Of a DNA stretch of 64,000 bases, positions 8,392-18,280 are shown piece after piece; positions within the stretch are counted from its first letter, which is position 1, and the number at the start of each line of letters is the position of its first letter. The notes under the pieces were generated by a model, which saw only the letters and a program-made list of their open reading frames with translations, was not told where the DNA came from and did not search any database. This DNA comes from JBBEAM01 sp040882845 (GTDB taxonomy: Bacteria > Pseudomonadota > Alphaproteobacteria > Kiloniellales > DSM-21159): NCBI GenBank assembly GCA_040882845.1, contig JBBEAM010000016.1:186001-250000 (forward strand), read 5' to 3'. A program made the position numbers and the translations under genes.

Positions 8392-10026
8392 CTACTTGAC
8401 CCGCGGCAGGTCGTTGAAGCAGTGGAACGGCGGCGGAGAGGACACGGTCCACTCCAGCGTCGTCGCGCCCTCGCCCCAGTAGTTGGCCTCGACCCGCTTG
8501 CCGGCGAGCAGTGTGTAGAGCAGCACCAGCAGGAAGAAGATCGTCGCCCCGAAGGAAATGTAGGCGCCGACGGAGGACACGTAGTTCCATCCGGCGAAGG
8601 CGTCGGGATAGTCGATATAGCGCCGCGGCATGCCCTGCAGGCCGAGGAAATGCTGCGGGAAGAAGATCAGATTGACGCCGATGAAGGTGACCCAGAAGTG
8701 CAGCTGGCCGGCCCACTCGGGTATCTGACGGCCGCTCATCTTGCCCATCCAGTAGGTGATGCCGGCGAAGATGCCGAACACCGCGCCGAGGCTGAGCACG
8801 TAGTGGAAATGCGCGACCACGTAGTAGGTGTCGTGCAGCGCCGTATCGACGCCGGCATTGGCCAGCACCACGCCGGTCACGCCGCCGACGGTGAACAGGA
8901 AGATGAAGCCGATCGCCCAGAGCATCGGAGTCTTGAAGGAGATCGAGCCGCCCCACATCGTCGCGATCCAGGAGAAGATCTTCACGCCGGTTGGCACGGC
9001 GATGACCATGGTGGCCGCGGTGAAATAGGCCTTGGTGTCCACGTCCATACCGACGGTGAACATGTGATGAGCCCAGACGATGAAGCCGATGCCGCCGATC
9101 GCGACCATGGCGTAGGCCATGCCGAGATAGCCGAAGATCGGCTTCTTCGAGAAGGTCGAGACGATATGGCTGATGATCCCGAAGGCCGGCAGGATCATGA
9201 TGTAGACCTCGGGATGGCCGAAGAACCAGAACAGGTGCTGGAACAGGATCGGGTCGCCGCCGCCGGCCGGATCGAAGAAGGTGGTGCCGAAGTTGCGGTC
9301 GGTCAGCAGCATGGTGATCGCGCCGCCGAGCACCGGCACTGCCAGCAGCAGCAGGAAGGCGGTGATCAGCATCGCCCAGACGAACAGCGGCATCTTGTGC
9401 ATGGTCATGCCGGGCGCGCGCATGTTGAGAATCGTGGTGATGAAGTTGGCCGCGCCGAGGATCGAGGAGGCGCCGGCCAGATGCAGCGAGAAGATCGCCA
9501 TATCGACCGCGGGTCCTGGATGGGCGAGCCCCGAGGAGAGCGGAGGATAGACCGTCCAGCCGGTGCCCGCGCCGGTACCGACGAAGGCCGAACCGAGCAG
9601 CAGGGCGAAGGCCGGAACCAAAAGCCAGAAGGAGATGTTGTTCATCCGCGGAAAAGCCATGTCGGGCGAGCCGATCATCAGCGGAATGAACCAGTTGCCG
9701 AAGCCGCCGATCAAGGCCGGCATGACCACGAAGAACACCATGATCAGGCCGTGCGCGGTGATGATCACGTTCCACAGCTGCCCGGGATCGTCCGCCATCG
9801 CTACCAGGTACTGTACGCCAGGCTCCTGCAGCTCCATGCGCATCAGCACCGAGAAGATACCGCCGATCACGCCGGCGAGGGCGGCGAAGATCAGGTAGAG
9901 CGTGCCGATGTCCTTGTGGTTGGTCGAGCAGAACCAGCGCACGAAGAAGCCCGGCTTGTGATCGTGATCGTCGTGGTGCTCCGCCTGGCTGTCGCTATGC
10001 GCGGCGGTTTTCGGCGTCTCGGCCAT
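8392..10026 (-). CDS. ctaD: Cytochrome c oxidase subunit I (aa3-type)
   Basis: The 544-residue catalytic subunit holds heme a and the heme a3-CuB centre, where oxygen is reduced and protons are pumped. The heme a ligand His is in TAHGLIMVFF (H92). The CuB ligand and cross-linked Tyr are in GHPEVY (H271, Y275), with H320-H321 in VWAHHMF and the heme ligands in AHFHYV (H406, H408). The GHPEVY Tyr marks an A-family oxidase. A His/Asp-rich N-terminal tail (about 10-24) precedes the helices. It follows coxB by 21 bases. Confidence 0.98.
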   Translation of the reverse strand: MAETPKTAAHSDSQAEHHDDHDHKPGFFVRWFCSTNHKDIGTLYLIFAALAGVIGGIFSVLMRMELQEPGVQYLVAMADDPGQLWNVIITAHGLIMVFFVVMPALIGGFGNWFIPLMIGSPDMAFPRMNNISFWLLVPAFALLLGSAFVGTGAGTGWTVYPPLSSGLAHPGPAVDMAIFSLHLAGASSILGAANFITTILNMRAPGMTMHKMPLFVWAMLITAFLLLLAVPVLGGAITMLLTDRNFGTTFFDPAGGGDPILFQHLFWFFGHPEVYIMILPAFGIISHIVSTFSKKPIFGYLGMAYAMVAIGGIGFIVWAHHMFTVGMDVDTKAYFTAATMVIAVPTGVKIFSWIATMWGGSISFKTPMLWAIGFIFLFTVGGVTGVVLANAGVDTALHDTYYVVAHFHYVLSLGAVFGIFAGITYWMGKMSGRQIPEWAGQLHFWVTFIGVNLIFFPQHFLGLQGMPRRYIDYPDAFAGWNYVSSVGAYISFGATIFFLLVLLYTLLAGKRVEANYWGEGATTLEWTVSSPPPFHCFNDLPRVK

Positions 10027-10047
10027 GGTAGCTATCCCTATCCTCGA

Positions 10048-10956
10048 TTACTCGGAAGCGGCCTGCGCCAAGCTGGTCGCAGCGGTGTCTCCCTGCGGCG
10101 CGTCCTCGCCAGCGTCGGCTAATTCTTCGGATGTCCTCTCAAGCCAGGCGTCGTACTCGGCCTTGGATACGGCGTGAATCTCGATCGGCATGTAGGCATG
10201 GCCGGTGCCGCAGAGCTCCGAACACTGGCCGTAGTACACGCCTTCCTTCTCGATCCGCACCCAGGTCTCGTTGGCGCGGCCTGGCACGGCGTCGATTTTA
10301 GTGCCAAAGGCCGGTACGGCGAAGGAATGCAGCACGTCGGCAGCCGTCACGATGATCCGGATGTCGGTATCCACCGGCAAAACCAGCGGCGTGTCGGTGC
10401 CGAGCAGCCGCGGCTTGCCCTGCGCGGCGGCCTCCTCGTCGGAGAGGATATAGGAGTCGAACTGGAAGATGCCGTTTTCCGGATGTTCGAGCTCGTAGGT
10501 CCAAGACCACTGCTTACCGGTCGCCTTGATGGTCATCTCGGCGTCGGGGATCACGTCCTGGGCGTAGAGCAGCTTGAAGGAGGGGATGGCGATGGCGACC
10601 AGGATGACGATCGGCACCACCGTCCAGACCACCTCGACCACGGTGTTGTGGGTGGTCTTGGTCGGGGTCGGATTGCGCCGCGCGGAGAAGCGCACCATGA
10701 CATAGAGCAGCAGGCCGAGCACGAACAGCGAAATGCCCGTGATCAGCCACAGCAGGATGTCGTGGAAGGAACCGATCTGGTCCTTGATCGGCGTCGCCGA
10801 GGGCTGGAAACCCAGGCCCCAGGGCGTCGGCTGACCCTCGAGATAGCCGCCCTCCTGGGCCTGCGCGGTGCCAGCGAGCAGCAGGACCGGCAGCATCAGC
10901 GCGCCCGACATGGCGGTCTGCGCGATTCGCATGATTGAACCCATCGTTCCCCTCAT
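10048..10956 (-). CDS. coxB: Cytochrome c oxidase subunit II
   Basis: A 302-residue subunit II, first gene of the oxidase operon, which takes electrons from cytochrome c through the binuclear CuA centre. It has a signal peptide (about 1-34, ending GTAQAQ), two membrane helices (about 65-90 and 105-128) and a periplasmic cupredoxin domain. CuA ligands are visible: H210 (VLHSF), then C245, E247, C249, H253 and M256 in CSELCGTGHAYM. A C-terminal Ala/Glu-rich tail of about 30 residues follows. The 168-base gap to the right must hold the operon promoter. Confidence 0.98.
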   Translation of the reverse strand: MRGTMGSIMRIAQTAMSGALMLPVLLLAGTAQAQEGGYLEGQPTPWGLGFQPSATPIKDQIGSFHDILLWLITGISLFVLGLLLYVMVRFSARRNPTPTKTTHNTVVEVVWTVVPIVILVAIAIPSFKLLYAQDVIPDAEMTIKATGKQWSWTYELEHPENGIFQFDSYILSDEEAAAQGKPRLLGTDTPLVLPVDTDIRIIVTAADVLHSFAVPAFGTKIDAVPGRANETWVRIEKEGVYYGQCSELCGTGHAYMPIEIHAVSKAEYDAWLERTSEELADAGEDAPQGDTAATSLAQAASE

Positions 10957-11039
10957 TACAAAGCCGAGCGTCGTCTTTCACGGTCGCCCGGCGCGCAAGC
11001 TTACCCGCGGCGCCGGAGCGAGGCTTTCTAGCACGGCAG

Positions 11040-11045
11040 ATTATA
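11040..11045 (-). promoter_or_regulatory. Possible -10 element upstream of coxB
   Basis: On the minus strand this reads TATAAT, about 85 bases before the coxB start. No convincing -35 hexamer lies 16-18 bases upstream, so this is only a candidate within the intergenic region 10957-11124 that must hold the oxidase promoter. Confidence 0.25.
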
Positions 11046-11124
11046 GCGTCAAAGCCGCCACTTTCCTGGGCCTGCGACAGAATGACGCGAAACGCCAAGC
11101 CGGCTCGAAGTCCGGCGCGGAGAC

Positions 11125-12429
11125 CTACTTCTCCTGGCGCTCGACCGAGCGGGTGGCGAGCTTGCGCAGGCGCCGCACCCCGAACCAGACCAGGAGGGCG
11201 ACGACGGGGATGGAGAGTCCCATGACCAGCGCCGGATCGAGGGGCAAGCCACTGGATTTCAAGGACTTTGCCGCGTAGCCGATCAGGCTGACGAGGTAGT
11301 AGCTGATCGCCACCACCGAGAATCCCTCGACCGTCTCCTGCAGCCGGGTCTGCAGCTTGACCCGGCGATCCATGGATTCCAGCAGGTCGCGGTTCTGTGC
11401 TTCGAGCTGGACGTCGACCCGGGTGCGCAGCAGCTGGCCGACCCGGGCGACCCGCCGCGAGAGGTCGGCCAGACGCACGCCGACCGCCTCGCAGGTCCGC
11501 ATCGCCGGAGTCAGACGGCGGCCGAAGAACTCGCTGAAGGTCTGGTAGCCCTCGATGCGCTCCTCGCGCAGCTCCTCGATGCGGCGGTTGACCAGCTCGA
11601 AATAGGCCCGCGCCGCGCCGAAGCGGTAAGCTGTCGCGGCCTGCACCTTCTCGACCTCCGAGGACAGCTCGGTCAAATCGCCCAGCAGCGCGCGCTCGTC
11701 CTCCAAGGCCTTGAGCTCGGTCATCTTGCCGGTCATCGCGGTCAGGCGCCGCTCAGCCTCGCTGAGCACGCCGCCGTAGCGCCGGGCCAGCGGCAGCGCC
11801 AGCAGCGCCATCATCCGGTAGGTCTCGACCTCCAGCAGCCGCTGCAGCAGCCGCCCGGCCTGGCGCGGCTTCAGACGCTTGTGGCGCAGCAGCAGCCGGC
11901 CGTAGCCGTCCTCCAGCACCGCGAAGTTCATGAAGGCATTGGCCGCGCCGCCGGAAACCTGCGCCCCGGCGAAGTTGTCGGTACCGAGAATCCGCGGCAG
12001 GTCCTCGGGGTCGAGCTCGACGGAGTCCTGCGGCTCGACCTCGACGTGGACGGCAACCAGAATCTCGCCCGGCAAGGCGGCAAGCCAGTCCTGCGGCACC
12101 CGCTCGATCACCGGCGCGGAAAAGCGCGCCTCGGGAATCGGCTCGCACGCAAGGAAGGTATAGGTCGAGAATTCGGTGTGCCGCTCCCAGCGCAGGCGAA
12201 AGCCATCGAGTTCGGCGAGATGGAAGTTGGCGTCGGCGGCCGGCGGCGCGGCGGCGTAGCGCGCACAGAGCGCGGCCACCTGCGCGCGATCGCCCTCGGC
12301 CGCCTGCTCGTCGGTCAGCAGCGCGAGGTGGGTCGCGCGCTCGGGCGCCTGCAGCAGCATGAAAGGCCGTGCATGGACCTCAGCGGCGAGCTCCTGGCGC
12401 AGTTCATGGTCTTTCAATCCCGCCGGCAT
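11125..12429 (-). CDS. DUF3422 family membrane protein
   Basis: A 434-residue protein of the DUF3422 family, recognised from its start (ELRQELAAEVHARPF) and overall plan. The N-terminal part is soluble, the middle (about 230-360) is helical with coiled-coil character, and two hydrophobic helices near the C-terminus (about 368-390 and 398-420) should anchor it in the inner membrane. It has no known function. It is divergent from tldD across 127 bases and lies behind the coxB promoter region without obvious coupling. Confidence 0.85.
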   Translation of the reverse strand: MPAGLKDHELRQELAAEVHARPFMLLQAPERATHLALLTDEQAAEGDRAQVAALCARYAAAPPAADANFHLAELDGFRLRWERHTEFSTYTFLACEPIPEARFSAPVIERVPQDWLAALPGEILVAVHVEVEPQDSVELDPEDLPRILGTDNFAGAQVSGGAANAFMNFAVLEDGYGRLLLRHKRLKPRQAGRLLQRLLEVETYRMMALLALPLARRYGGVLSEAERRLTAMTGKMTELKALEDERALLGDLTELSSEVEKVQAATAYRFGAARAYFELVNRRIEELREERIEGYQTFSEFFGRRLTPAMRTCEAVGVRLADLSRRVARVGQLLRTRVDVQLEAQNRDLLESMDRRVKLQTRLQETVEGFSVVAISYYLVSLIGYAAKSLKSSGLPLDPALVMGLSIPVVALLVWFGVRRLRKLATRSVERQEK

Positions 12430-12556
12430 CGGTGTCGCTTCCCCTTCTTGCCGCAGAGCGCAGCGCGGTTATCCTTGCGGCGCAAGGTTTTCTTGGCGCG
12501 CCGAGAGGCCATATACCCTAGCCTGAAACAACTGTCAGAAACCAAGGGCCAGAATC

Positions 12557-13990
<1,434 letters not shown>

Positions 13991-14419
13991 TTTTTCCGCC
14001 CCGGTCACTTCTTTCCAGAGCGACTTTAGTGCCGCCGCCGCTTCGCGCGACGCAGTGGGCCAGGCATTCCTGAAAGGGCGCGCCGTAACTCTTTGCTATA
14101 AGAAGGCGTAATCCGGGCTTCCGGTTCTACTTGGCATCTCCCGAAAGCTCCGCTCTACCGGCTGCTTATATTCATAAATCAACGGTGTAACGAAAGCGCT
14201 TCCGGAGTTTCGATAGAGGAGTCTAATCCTTTCTTTATTGGTCATTTCACCGTGAATTGATCTAAATTCAGCGCCTATCTCAAAATTGTCCTTTCACTTT
14301 TACAATAAACTCTATAATTGCATTGACACACCATTCCCGTGCGCCATCTCTGTGATAGTCGCACAAACTTCAAAACTAGTGGTCAATCACTACTGCATAA
14401 CCTGAGAGGGCAGAACTCA
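13991..14419. other. Long AT-richer intergenic leader before the H-NS-like gene
   Basis: A 429-base stretch with no supported gene. The part after about 14160 is clearly richer in A+T than the surroundings, with runs such as TATATTCATAAAT-like sequence and an exact TATAAT at 14313-14318. A TTGACA stands at 14323-14328. These two hexamers are in the wrong order to form one promoter, and neither has a convincing partner at 16-18 bases, so no promoter is called. Curved AT-rich DNA of this kind is a plausible autoregulatory target for an H-NS-like protein. Confidence 0.5.
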
Positions 14420-14827
14420 ATGTCGAAGAATTCCAAATCCGCCGCCGAAATGATGAAGGAAGCAAAGCGCCTAATGGACGAGGCCGAGCGCGTCGCCCAG
14501 CGTGAGCTCTCCGAGCTCAAAAAGAAGTGGGAGGCCGATGCCAAGGCGGCCGGCTCCACAGTCGAGGAAGTGCTCGGCCTCGGCGGCAAGAAGTCGGCGC
14601 CGCGCGCCAAGTCCGCGCGCCGCAGCACCGGCGTCGCCAAGTATCTGCACCCGGTGACCAAGAAGCCGGTCGATGGCCGGGTCGCGCGCGGCGATGCCGC
14701 TTTCGCCAGCTACAAGAAGGGCAAGAAGCTGGACGATGCGAAGCTTTCGGCCGCCGGATTGATCAACCCGGAGTTCCTGAAGACTCCGAAGGGCAAGGTT
14801 TTCGCCAAGGAAAACAAGGGCAAATAG
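14420..14827 (+). CDS. Putative H-NS-like nucleoid-associated protein
   Basis: A 135-residue, very basic protein. The ATG at 14420 is preceded by GAGAGGG, giving a plausible start. The first 45 residues form a charged helix suited to oligomerisation (EAKRLMDEAERVAQRELSEL). An Ala/Lys/Arg-rich linker follows, then a C-terminal block KYLHPVTKKPVDGR that fits the H-NS pattern Y-x-x-P-x-T-x-K-x-x-x-G-R but lacks the usual Trp and GRGRxP. A Lys-rich tail ends it. Probable role: DNA binding and chromosome structuring. Alternatively it is an unrelated histone-like basic protein. Confidence 0.55.
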   Translation: MSKNSKSAAEMMKEAKRLMDEAERVAQRELSELKKKWEADAKAAGSTVEEVLGLGGKKSAPRAKSARRSTGVAKYLHPVTKKPVDGRVARGDAAFASYKKGKKLDDAKLSAAGLINPEFLKTPKGKVFAKENKGK

Positions 14828-14885
14828 GCCGGGTCTAGGGACGGAGAGCTGAAGGGATCGGGGGAACGAACCACGGGGCTGCGCG

Positions 14886-14900
14886 TTAACTATATGTTAA
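14886..14900. promoter_or_regulatory. CtrA-type site TTAA-N7-TTAA
   Basis: The sequence TTAA CTATATG TTAA matches the alphaproteobacterial CtrA consensus spacing exactly. It lies between two convergent genes (ends at 14827 and 15026) rather than before an annotated start, so what it would control is unclear. Confidence 0.4.
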
Positions 14901-14967
14901 GAATTGCCGCGCAAACTTGATCCTACCTAGCCCATCCCAAACCCCAAGAGCACCTACATAGCACTCG

Positions 14968-14996
14968 AAGAGCCGCAGTCCCCAACTGCGGCTCTT
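14968..14996. terminator. Strong hairpin between convergent genes, probable bidirectional terminator
   Basis: AAGAGCCGCAG at 14968-14978 pairs with CTGCGGCTCTT at 14986-14996 across a 7-base loop (an 11-bp perfect stem). The following base runs are short on both strands (TTTCGATT on +), so intrinsic termination may be weak. It sits between the ends of the H-NS-like gene and glutamate-cysteine ligase. Confidence 0.6.
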
Positions 14997-15025
14997 TCGA
15001 TTCTGGCGTCCGGCGATTTGCGGGT

Positions 15026-16393
15026 CTAGTATTCGAACCGCTTGAAAATCGGTTCGACCTTCCCGCCCCATTCGCTTTCATAGAGCGCCAGGGCGTACTC
15101 GGCCGGCGTGACGCCGCTGTCGGCGATCTCCCACAGGGCCTTGAGAAAGTTGCGCTCGTCCAGGCCCTGGCCGTCGAAGCGCGCCCGCGTGGCCAGGCCG
15201 GCCTGGGAGATTTTCAGCACTTCGCGAGCGAGATCCAGCACCGTGCCGCCGCGGAAAGGGGTCTTCAGGCCGAGCCGCGGCACCTCGGCGCGCAGATAGC
15301 CATGCTCCTCGATGCTCCAGTCGGCGACCAGCGCCGCGGCCGCCGAAAGCGCGGTCGAATCGTAGAGCAGGCCGACCCAGAGCGCAGGTAACGCGCAGAG
15401 CCGCCGCCAGGGCCCGCCGTCGGCGCCGCGCATCTCCAGGAAGCGCTTCAGCCGCACCTCCGGAAACAGCGTCGTCAGATGATCCGACCAGTCGCTGATG
15501 TAGGGCGCCTCGCCGGGCCGCCCGGGCAGCTTGCGGTCGAGGAAATCGCGGAAGGACTGGCCGCTGACGTCGAGGTAGCGGCCGTCGCGGTAGATGAAGT
15601 ACATCGGCACGTCGAGGGCGTAGTCGACGTAGCGTTCGAAGGACATGCCGTCCTCGAACACAAAGGACGGCACGCCGCAGCGGTCGGGATCGGTGTCGGT
15701 CCAGATCTGACTGCGGTAGCTCAGGAAACCGTTGGGCTTGCCTTCGGTGAAGGGCGAGTCGGCGAACAGCGCCGTGGCCACCGGCTGCAGCGCCAGGGAG
15801 GTGCGGAACTTGCGCACCATGTCGGCTTCCGAGGAGAAATCCAGGTTCACCTGTACGGTGCAGGTGCGCAGCATCATGTCGAGGCCGAGCTTGCCCTTCT
15901 TCGGCATGTAGTTGCCCATGATCTCGTAGCGGCCCTTGGGCATCCAGGGCATCTCGTCGCGGCGCCAGTGCGGCGCGAAACCGAGACCGATCATGCCGAT
16001 GCCGAGCGGCTCGCAGACCTCCTTGATCTGCGCCAGATGGGTATGCACCTCGTCGCAGGTCTGGTGGATCGTCTCCAGCGGCGCGCCGGAAAGCTCGACC
16101 TGCCCGCCGGGCTCCAGGGTGATGTTGCAGCCGGCCTTCTTCAGTGCGACCGGCTGGCCGTGCTCCAGCACCGGCTCCCAGCCGAACTGGGCGGCCATCC
16201 CCTCGAGCAGAGCGCGAATGCCGCGCGGGCCCGCATAGGGCAGCGGCTTCAGATCGTCGCGGGTAAAGGCGAACTTCTCGTGCTCGGTGCCGATTCGCCA
16301 CTGCTCCGCCGGTCGGGAGCCGGCCGCGATGTAATCGATCAGCTGCTGCTTGCCGGTGACGACTTCGCCCTGGGCTTCAGGAGGGGCGGACAT
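15026..16393 (-). CDS. gshA: Glutamate-cysteine ligase
   Basis: A 455-residue enzyme of the plant/alphaproteobacterial glutamate-cysteine ligase type. It joins glutamate and cysteine in the first step of glutathione synthesis, using ATP. Signature segments are GTEHEKFAF, GCNITLEPGGQVELSGAP, MPKKGKLGLDMMLRTCTVQVN (part) and a late RGADGGPW. It follows rsmE leftward by 83 bases, a common alphaproteobacterial order. Glutathione-linked genes elsewhere in the window (gloB, a GST, MAPEG and ChaC) fit an active glutathione economy. Confidence 0.95.
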   Translation of the reverse strand: MSAPPEAQGEVVTGKQQLIDYIAAGSRPAEQWRIGTEHEKFAFTRDDLKPLPYAGPRGIRALLEGMAAQFGWEPVLEHGQPVALKKAGCNITLEPGGQVELSGAPLETIHQTCDEVHTHLAQIKEVCEPLGIGMIGLGFAPHWRRDEMPWMPKGRYEIMGNYMPKKGKLGLDMMLRTCTVQVNLDFSSEADMVRKFRTSLALQPVATALFADSPFTEGKPNGFLSYRSQIWTDTDPDRCGVPSFVFEDGMSFERYVDYALDVPMYFIYRDGRYLDVSGQSFRDFLDRKLPGRPGEAPYISDWSDHLTTLFPEVRLKRFLEMRGADGGPWRRLCALPALWVGLLYDSTALSAAAALVADWSIEEHGYLRAEVPRLGLKTPFRGGTVLDLAREVLKISQAGLATRARFDGQGLDERNFLKALWEIADSGVTPAEYALALYESEWGGKVEPIFKRFEY

Positions 16394-16476
16394 GCGCTAC
16401 ACCTTCCGGTCTGTCGGTTGGCCCCTTGTGACCCAAGGCCGGGACAATTGAAAGAGCCCACTTCAGGGAAGCACCT

Positions 16477-17259
16477 TCAACCGCCGCGAAAAGCCGGGCG
16501 GGCGCCGCCGTCGCGGCTCCAGTCCCCCGCCCAGGCCTGCCAGCAGGCGAGCGCCGCGAGCGCCGCCGTATCGGCGCGCAGAATCCGCGGGCCGAGGCTG
16601 ACCAGATCGACCCTGGGGTGGCGCTGCAGCAGAGCGAACTCCTCCGGCGCGAAGCCGCCTTCCGGGCCGGTCAGGATCGCCGCCGGCCGCTCAGGATCCT
16701 GCCCCCAGGCCGCCAGATACTCGGCGATCGGCACGGCGGCGCCGGCCTCGGCGCAGGCGATCAGCACGCGGTCCTCTGGCCAGTCGGCGAGAATGCTCTC
16801 GAGCTGGCGCGGCGCCTCGACCTCCGGCACCGAGAGGCGCTCGGTCTGCTCCGCCGCCTCGCGGGCATTGGCCGCCAGACGCTCGATCTTGACCCGCTCG
16901 ACAGCGGTGCGCCGGGTCATCGCCGGCAGCAGGCGGGAGACGCCGAGCTCGGTCGCCTTCTCCGCCAGGAAGTCGATCCGCGCCCGCTTGATCGGCGCGA
17001 AGACCAGCCAGAGATCGGGATCGGGGCTCTGCGCGCGCAGCCGCCTGCGCAACGCCAGCGAAGCCCAGCCCTTGCCGAGACCCTCCAGCTCGCCCAGCCA
17101 CTCTCCGTCCCGGCCGTTGAACAGGGCGACCTGGGCGCCGGGCTGCAGCCGCAGGACACTGCGCAGGAAGTGCGCGCGCGTCGAATCGAGACCCAGGGTC
17201 TGCCCCTCGGCCAGCGTGTCCTCGACATACAGTCGCGTCGCGATCCTGGGTTCCTTCAT
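16477..17259 (-). CDS. rsmE: 16S rRNA (uracil(1498)-N(3))-methyltransferase
   Basis: A 260-residue SPOUT-class methyltransferase that modifies U1498 of 16S rRNA using S-adenosylmethionine. The PUA-like N-terminal domain covers about 1-70. The trefoil-knot domain holds KATELGV, AEQTERLSVPEV and the SAM-binding LTGPEGGF (GPEGG 198-202). It lies just upstream of gshA on the same strand. It is divergent from ubiA across only 76 bases, which must hold both promoters. Confidence 0.95.
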   Translation of the reverse strand: MKEPRIATRLYVEDTLAEGQTLGLDSTRAHFLRSVLRLQPGAQVALFNGRDGEWLGELEGLGKGWASLALRRRLRAQSPDPDLWLVFAPIKRARIDFLAEKATELGVSRLLPAMTRRTAVERVKIERLAANAREAAEQTERLSVPEVEAPRQLESILADWPEDRVLIACAEAGAAVPIAEYLAAWGQDPERPAAILTGPEGGFAPEEFALLQRHPRVDLVSLGPRILRADTAALAALACWQAWAGDWSRDGGARPAFRGG

Positions 17260-17335
17260 CCCAATCTTCCCGCGTGAAAGATGGCGCGGACAACGCCGAC
17301 TTGTGATGCCCGCACGCTTTGCCCCACATTAGGGC

Positions 17336-18280
17336 ATGGCTTCCTCAACCGAAAGCGCCGGCGGCGGAAACGCGGCCAGCGACATCCGCGCCGACCACTG
17401 GATCTTCCGCTTCGCGCCGAAAGCCGCCTGGCCCTATATCCGTCTTACCCGCTTCGACCGGCCGATCGGCACCTGGCTGCTGCTCAATCCCTGCTGGTGG
17501 GCGATCGCCATGGCCTCCGCCGCCGCCGGCGCCTGGCCGCCGCTGTGGATGCTGGCCGCCGTGGCTGTGGGGGCGCTCGCCATGCGCGGCGCCGGCTGCA
17601 CCATCAACGACCTCTTCGACCGCGACTTCGATGCCGCCGTGGCCCGCACCGCGACCCGGCCGCTGCCCAGCGGCGAAATCACGGTGCCGCAGGCCCTGGC
17701 CTTTCTCCTCCTGCTGCTGGCGGTCGGCCTCGCCGTGCTGCTGCAGTTCAATTGGCTGGCCGTGGCGCTCGGCTTCGGCTCGGTGCTGCTCTTCGTGCCC
17801 TATCCGCTGATGAAGCGGATCACCTACTGGCCGCAGCTCTGGCTCGGCCTGACCTTCAACTGGGGGGCGCTGCTCTGCTGGGCGGCGGTCGCCGGCGAAG
17901 TTCCCCTGGCCGCTTACCTGCTCTATGCCGGCGGCATCGCCTGGACCCTGGGCTACGACACCATCTACGCCCACCAGGACAAGGAGGACGACATCCTGGT
18001 CGGGGTGAAGTCCTCGGCGCTCAAGCTCGGCGCTGGGACCAAGCCCTTCCTGATCGCGGCCTTCGCGGCGGCGGTCGCGCTCTGGGCCGCCGCCGGCGCC
18101 GCCGCCGGGCTTGCCTGGCCCTACTTCGTGCTGCTGGCACCGGTCGCCCTGCACTTCGCCTGGCAGGTGCGCAGCCTCGATATCGACGCACCGATGAACT
18201 GCCTCGCCCGCTTCAAGTCGAACCGCGACGCCGGGCTGCTGCTGCTGCTCGCGATCCTCGCCGCTCAGGCCCTGGGGTGA
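17336..18280 (+). CDS. ubiA: 4-hydroxybenzoate polyprenyltransferase
   Basis: A 314-residue membrane prenyltransferase that attaches the polyprenyl chain to 4-hydroxybenzoate in ubiquinone synthesis. Both Asp-rich sites are present: NDLFDRDFD (91-99) and DTIYAHQDKEDD in the second half. The N-terminus RLTRFDRPIGTWLLL is typical. The following gene overlaps it by the four bases GTGA. ubiD, which acts next in the same pathway, lies about 3 kb downstream on the same strand. Confidence 0.96.
   Translation: MASSTESAGGGNAASDIRADHWIFRFAPKAAWPYIRLTRFDRPIGTWLLLNPCWWAIAMASAAAGAWPPLWMLAAVAVGALAMRGAGCTINDLFDRDFDAAVARTATRPLPSGEITVPQALAFLLLLLAVGLAVLLQFNWLAVALGFGSVLLFVPYPLMKRITYWPQLWLGLTFNWGALLCWAAVAGEVPLAAYLLYAGGIAWTLGYDTIYAHQDKEDDILVGVKSSALKLGAGTKPFLIAAFAAAVALWAAAGAAAGLAWPYFVLLAPVALHFAWQVRSLDIDAPMNCLARFKSNRDAGLLLLLAILAAQALG

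Noticed and set aside
7519..10122. An 867-residue open frame on the plus strand opposite ctaB and ctaD
   Set aside because: It is antisense to the clear oxidase genes and its His/Arg/Gln/Glu-rich composition is what reverse reading of GC-rich genes gives.
14313..14328. TATAAT and TTGACA as one promoter for the H-NS-like gene
   Set aside because: The hexamers are in the wrong order, and neither has a good partner at 16-18 bases.
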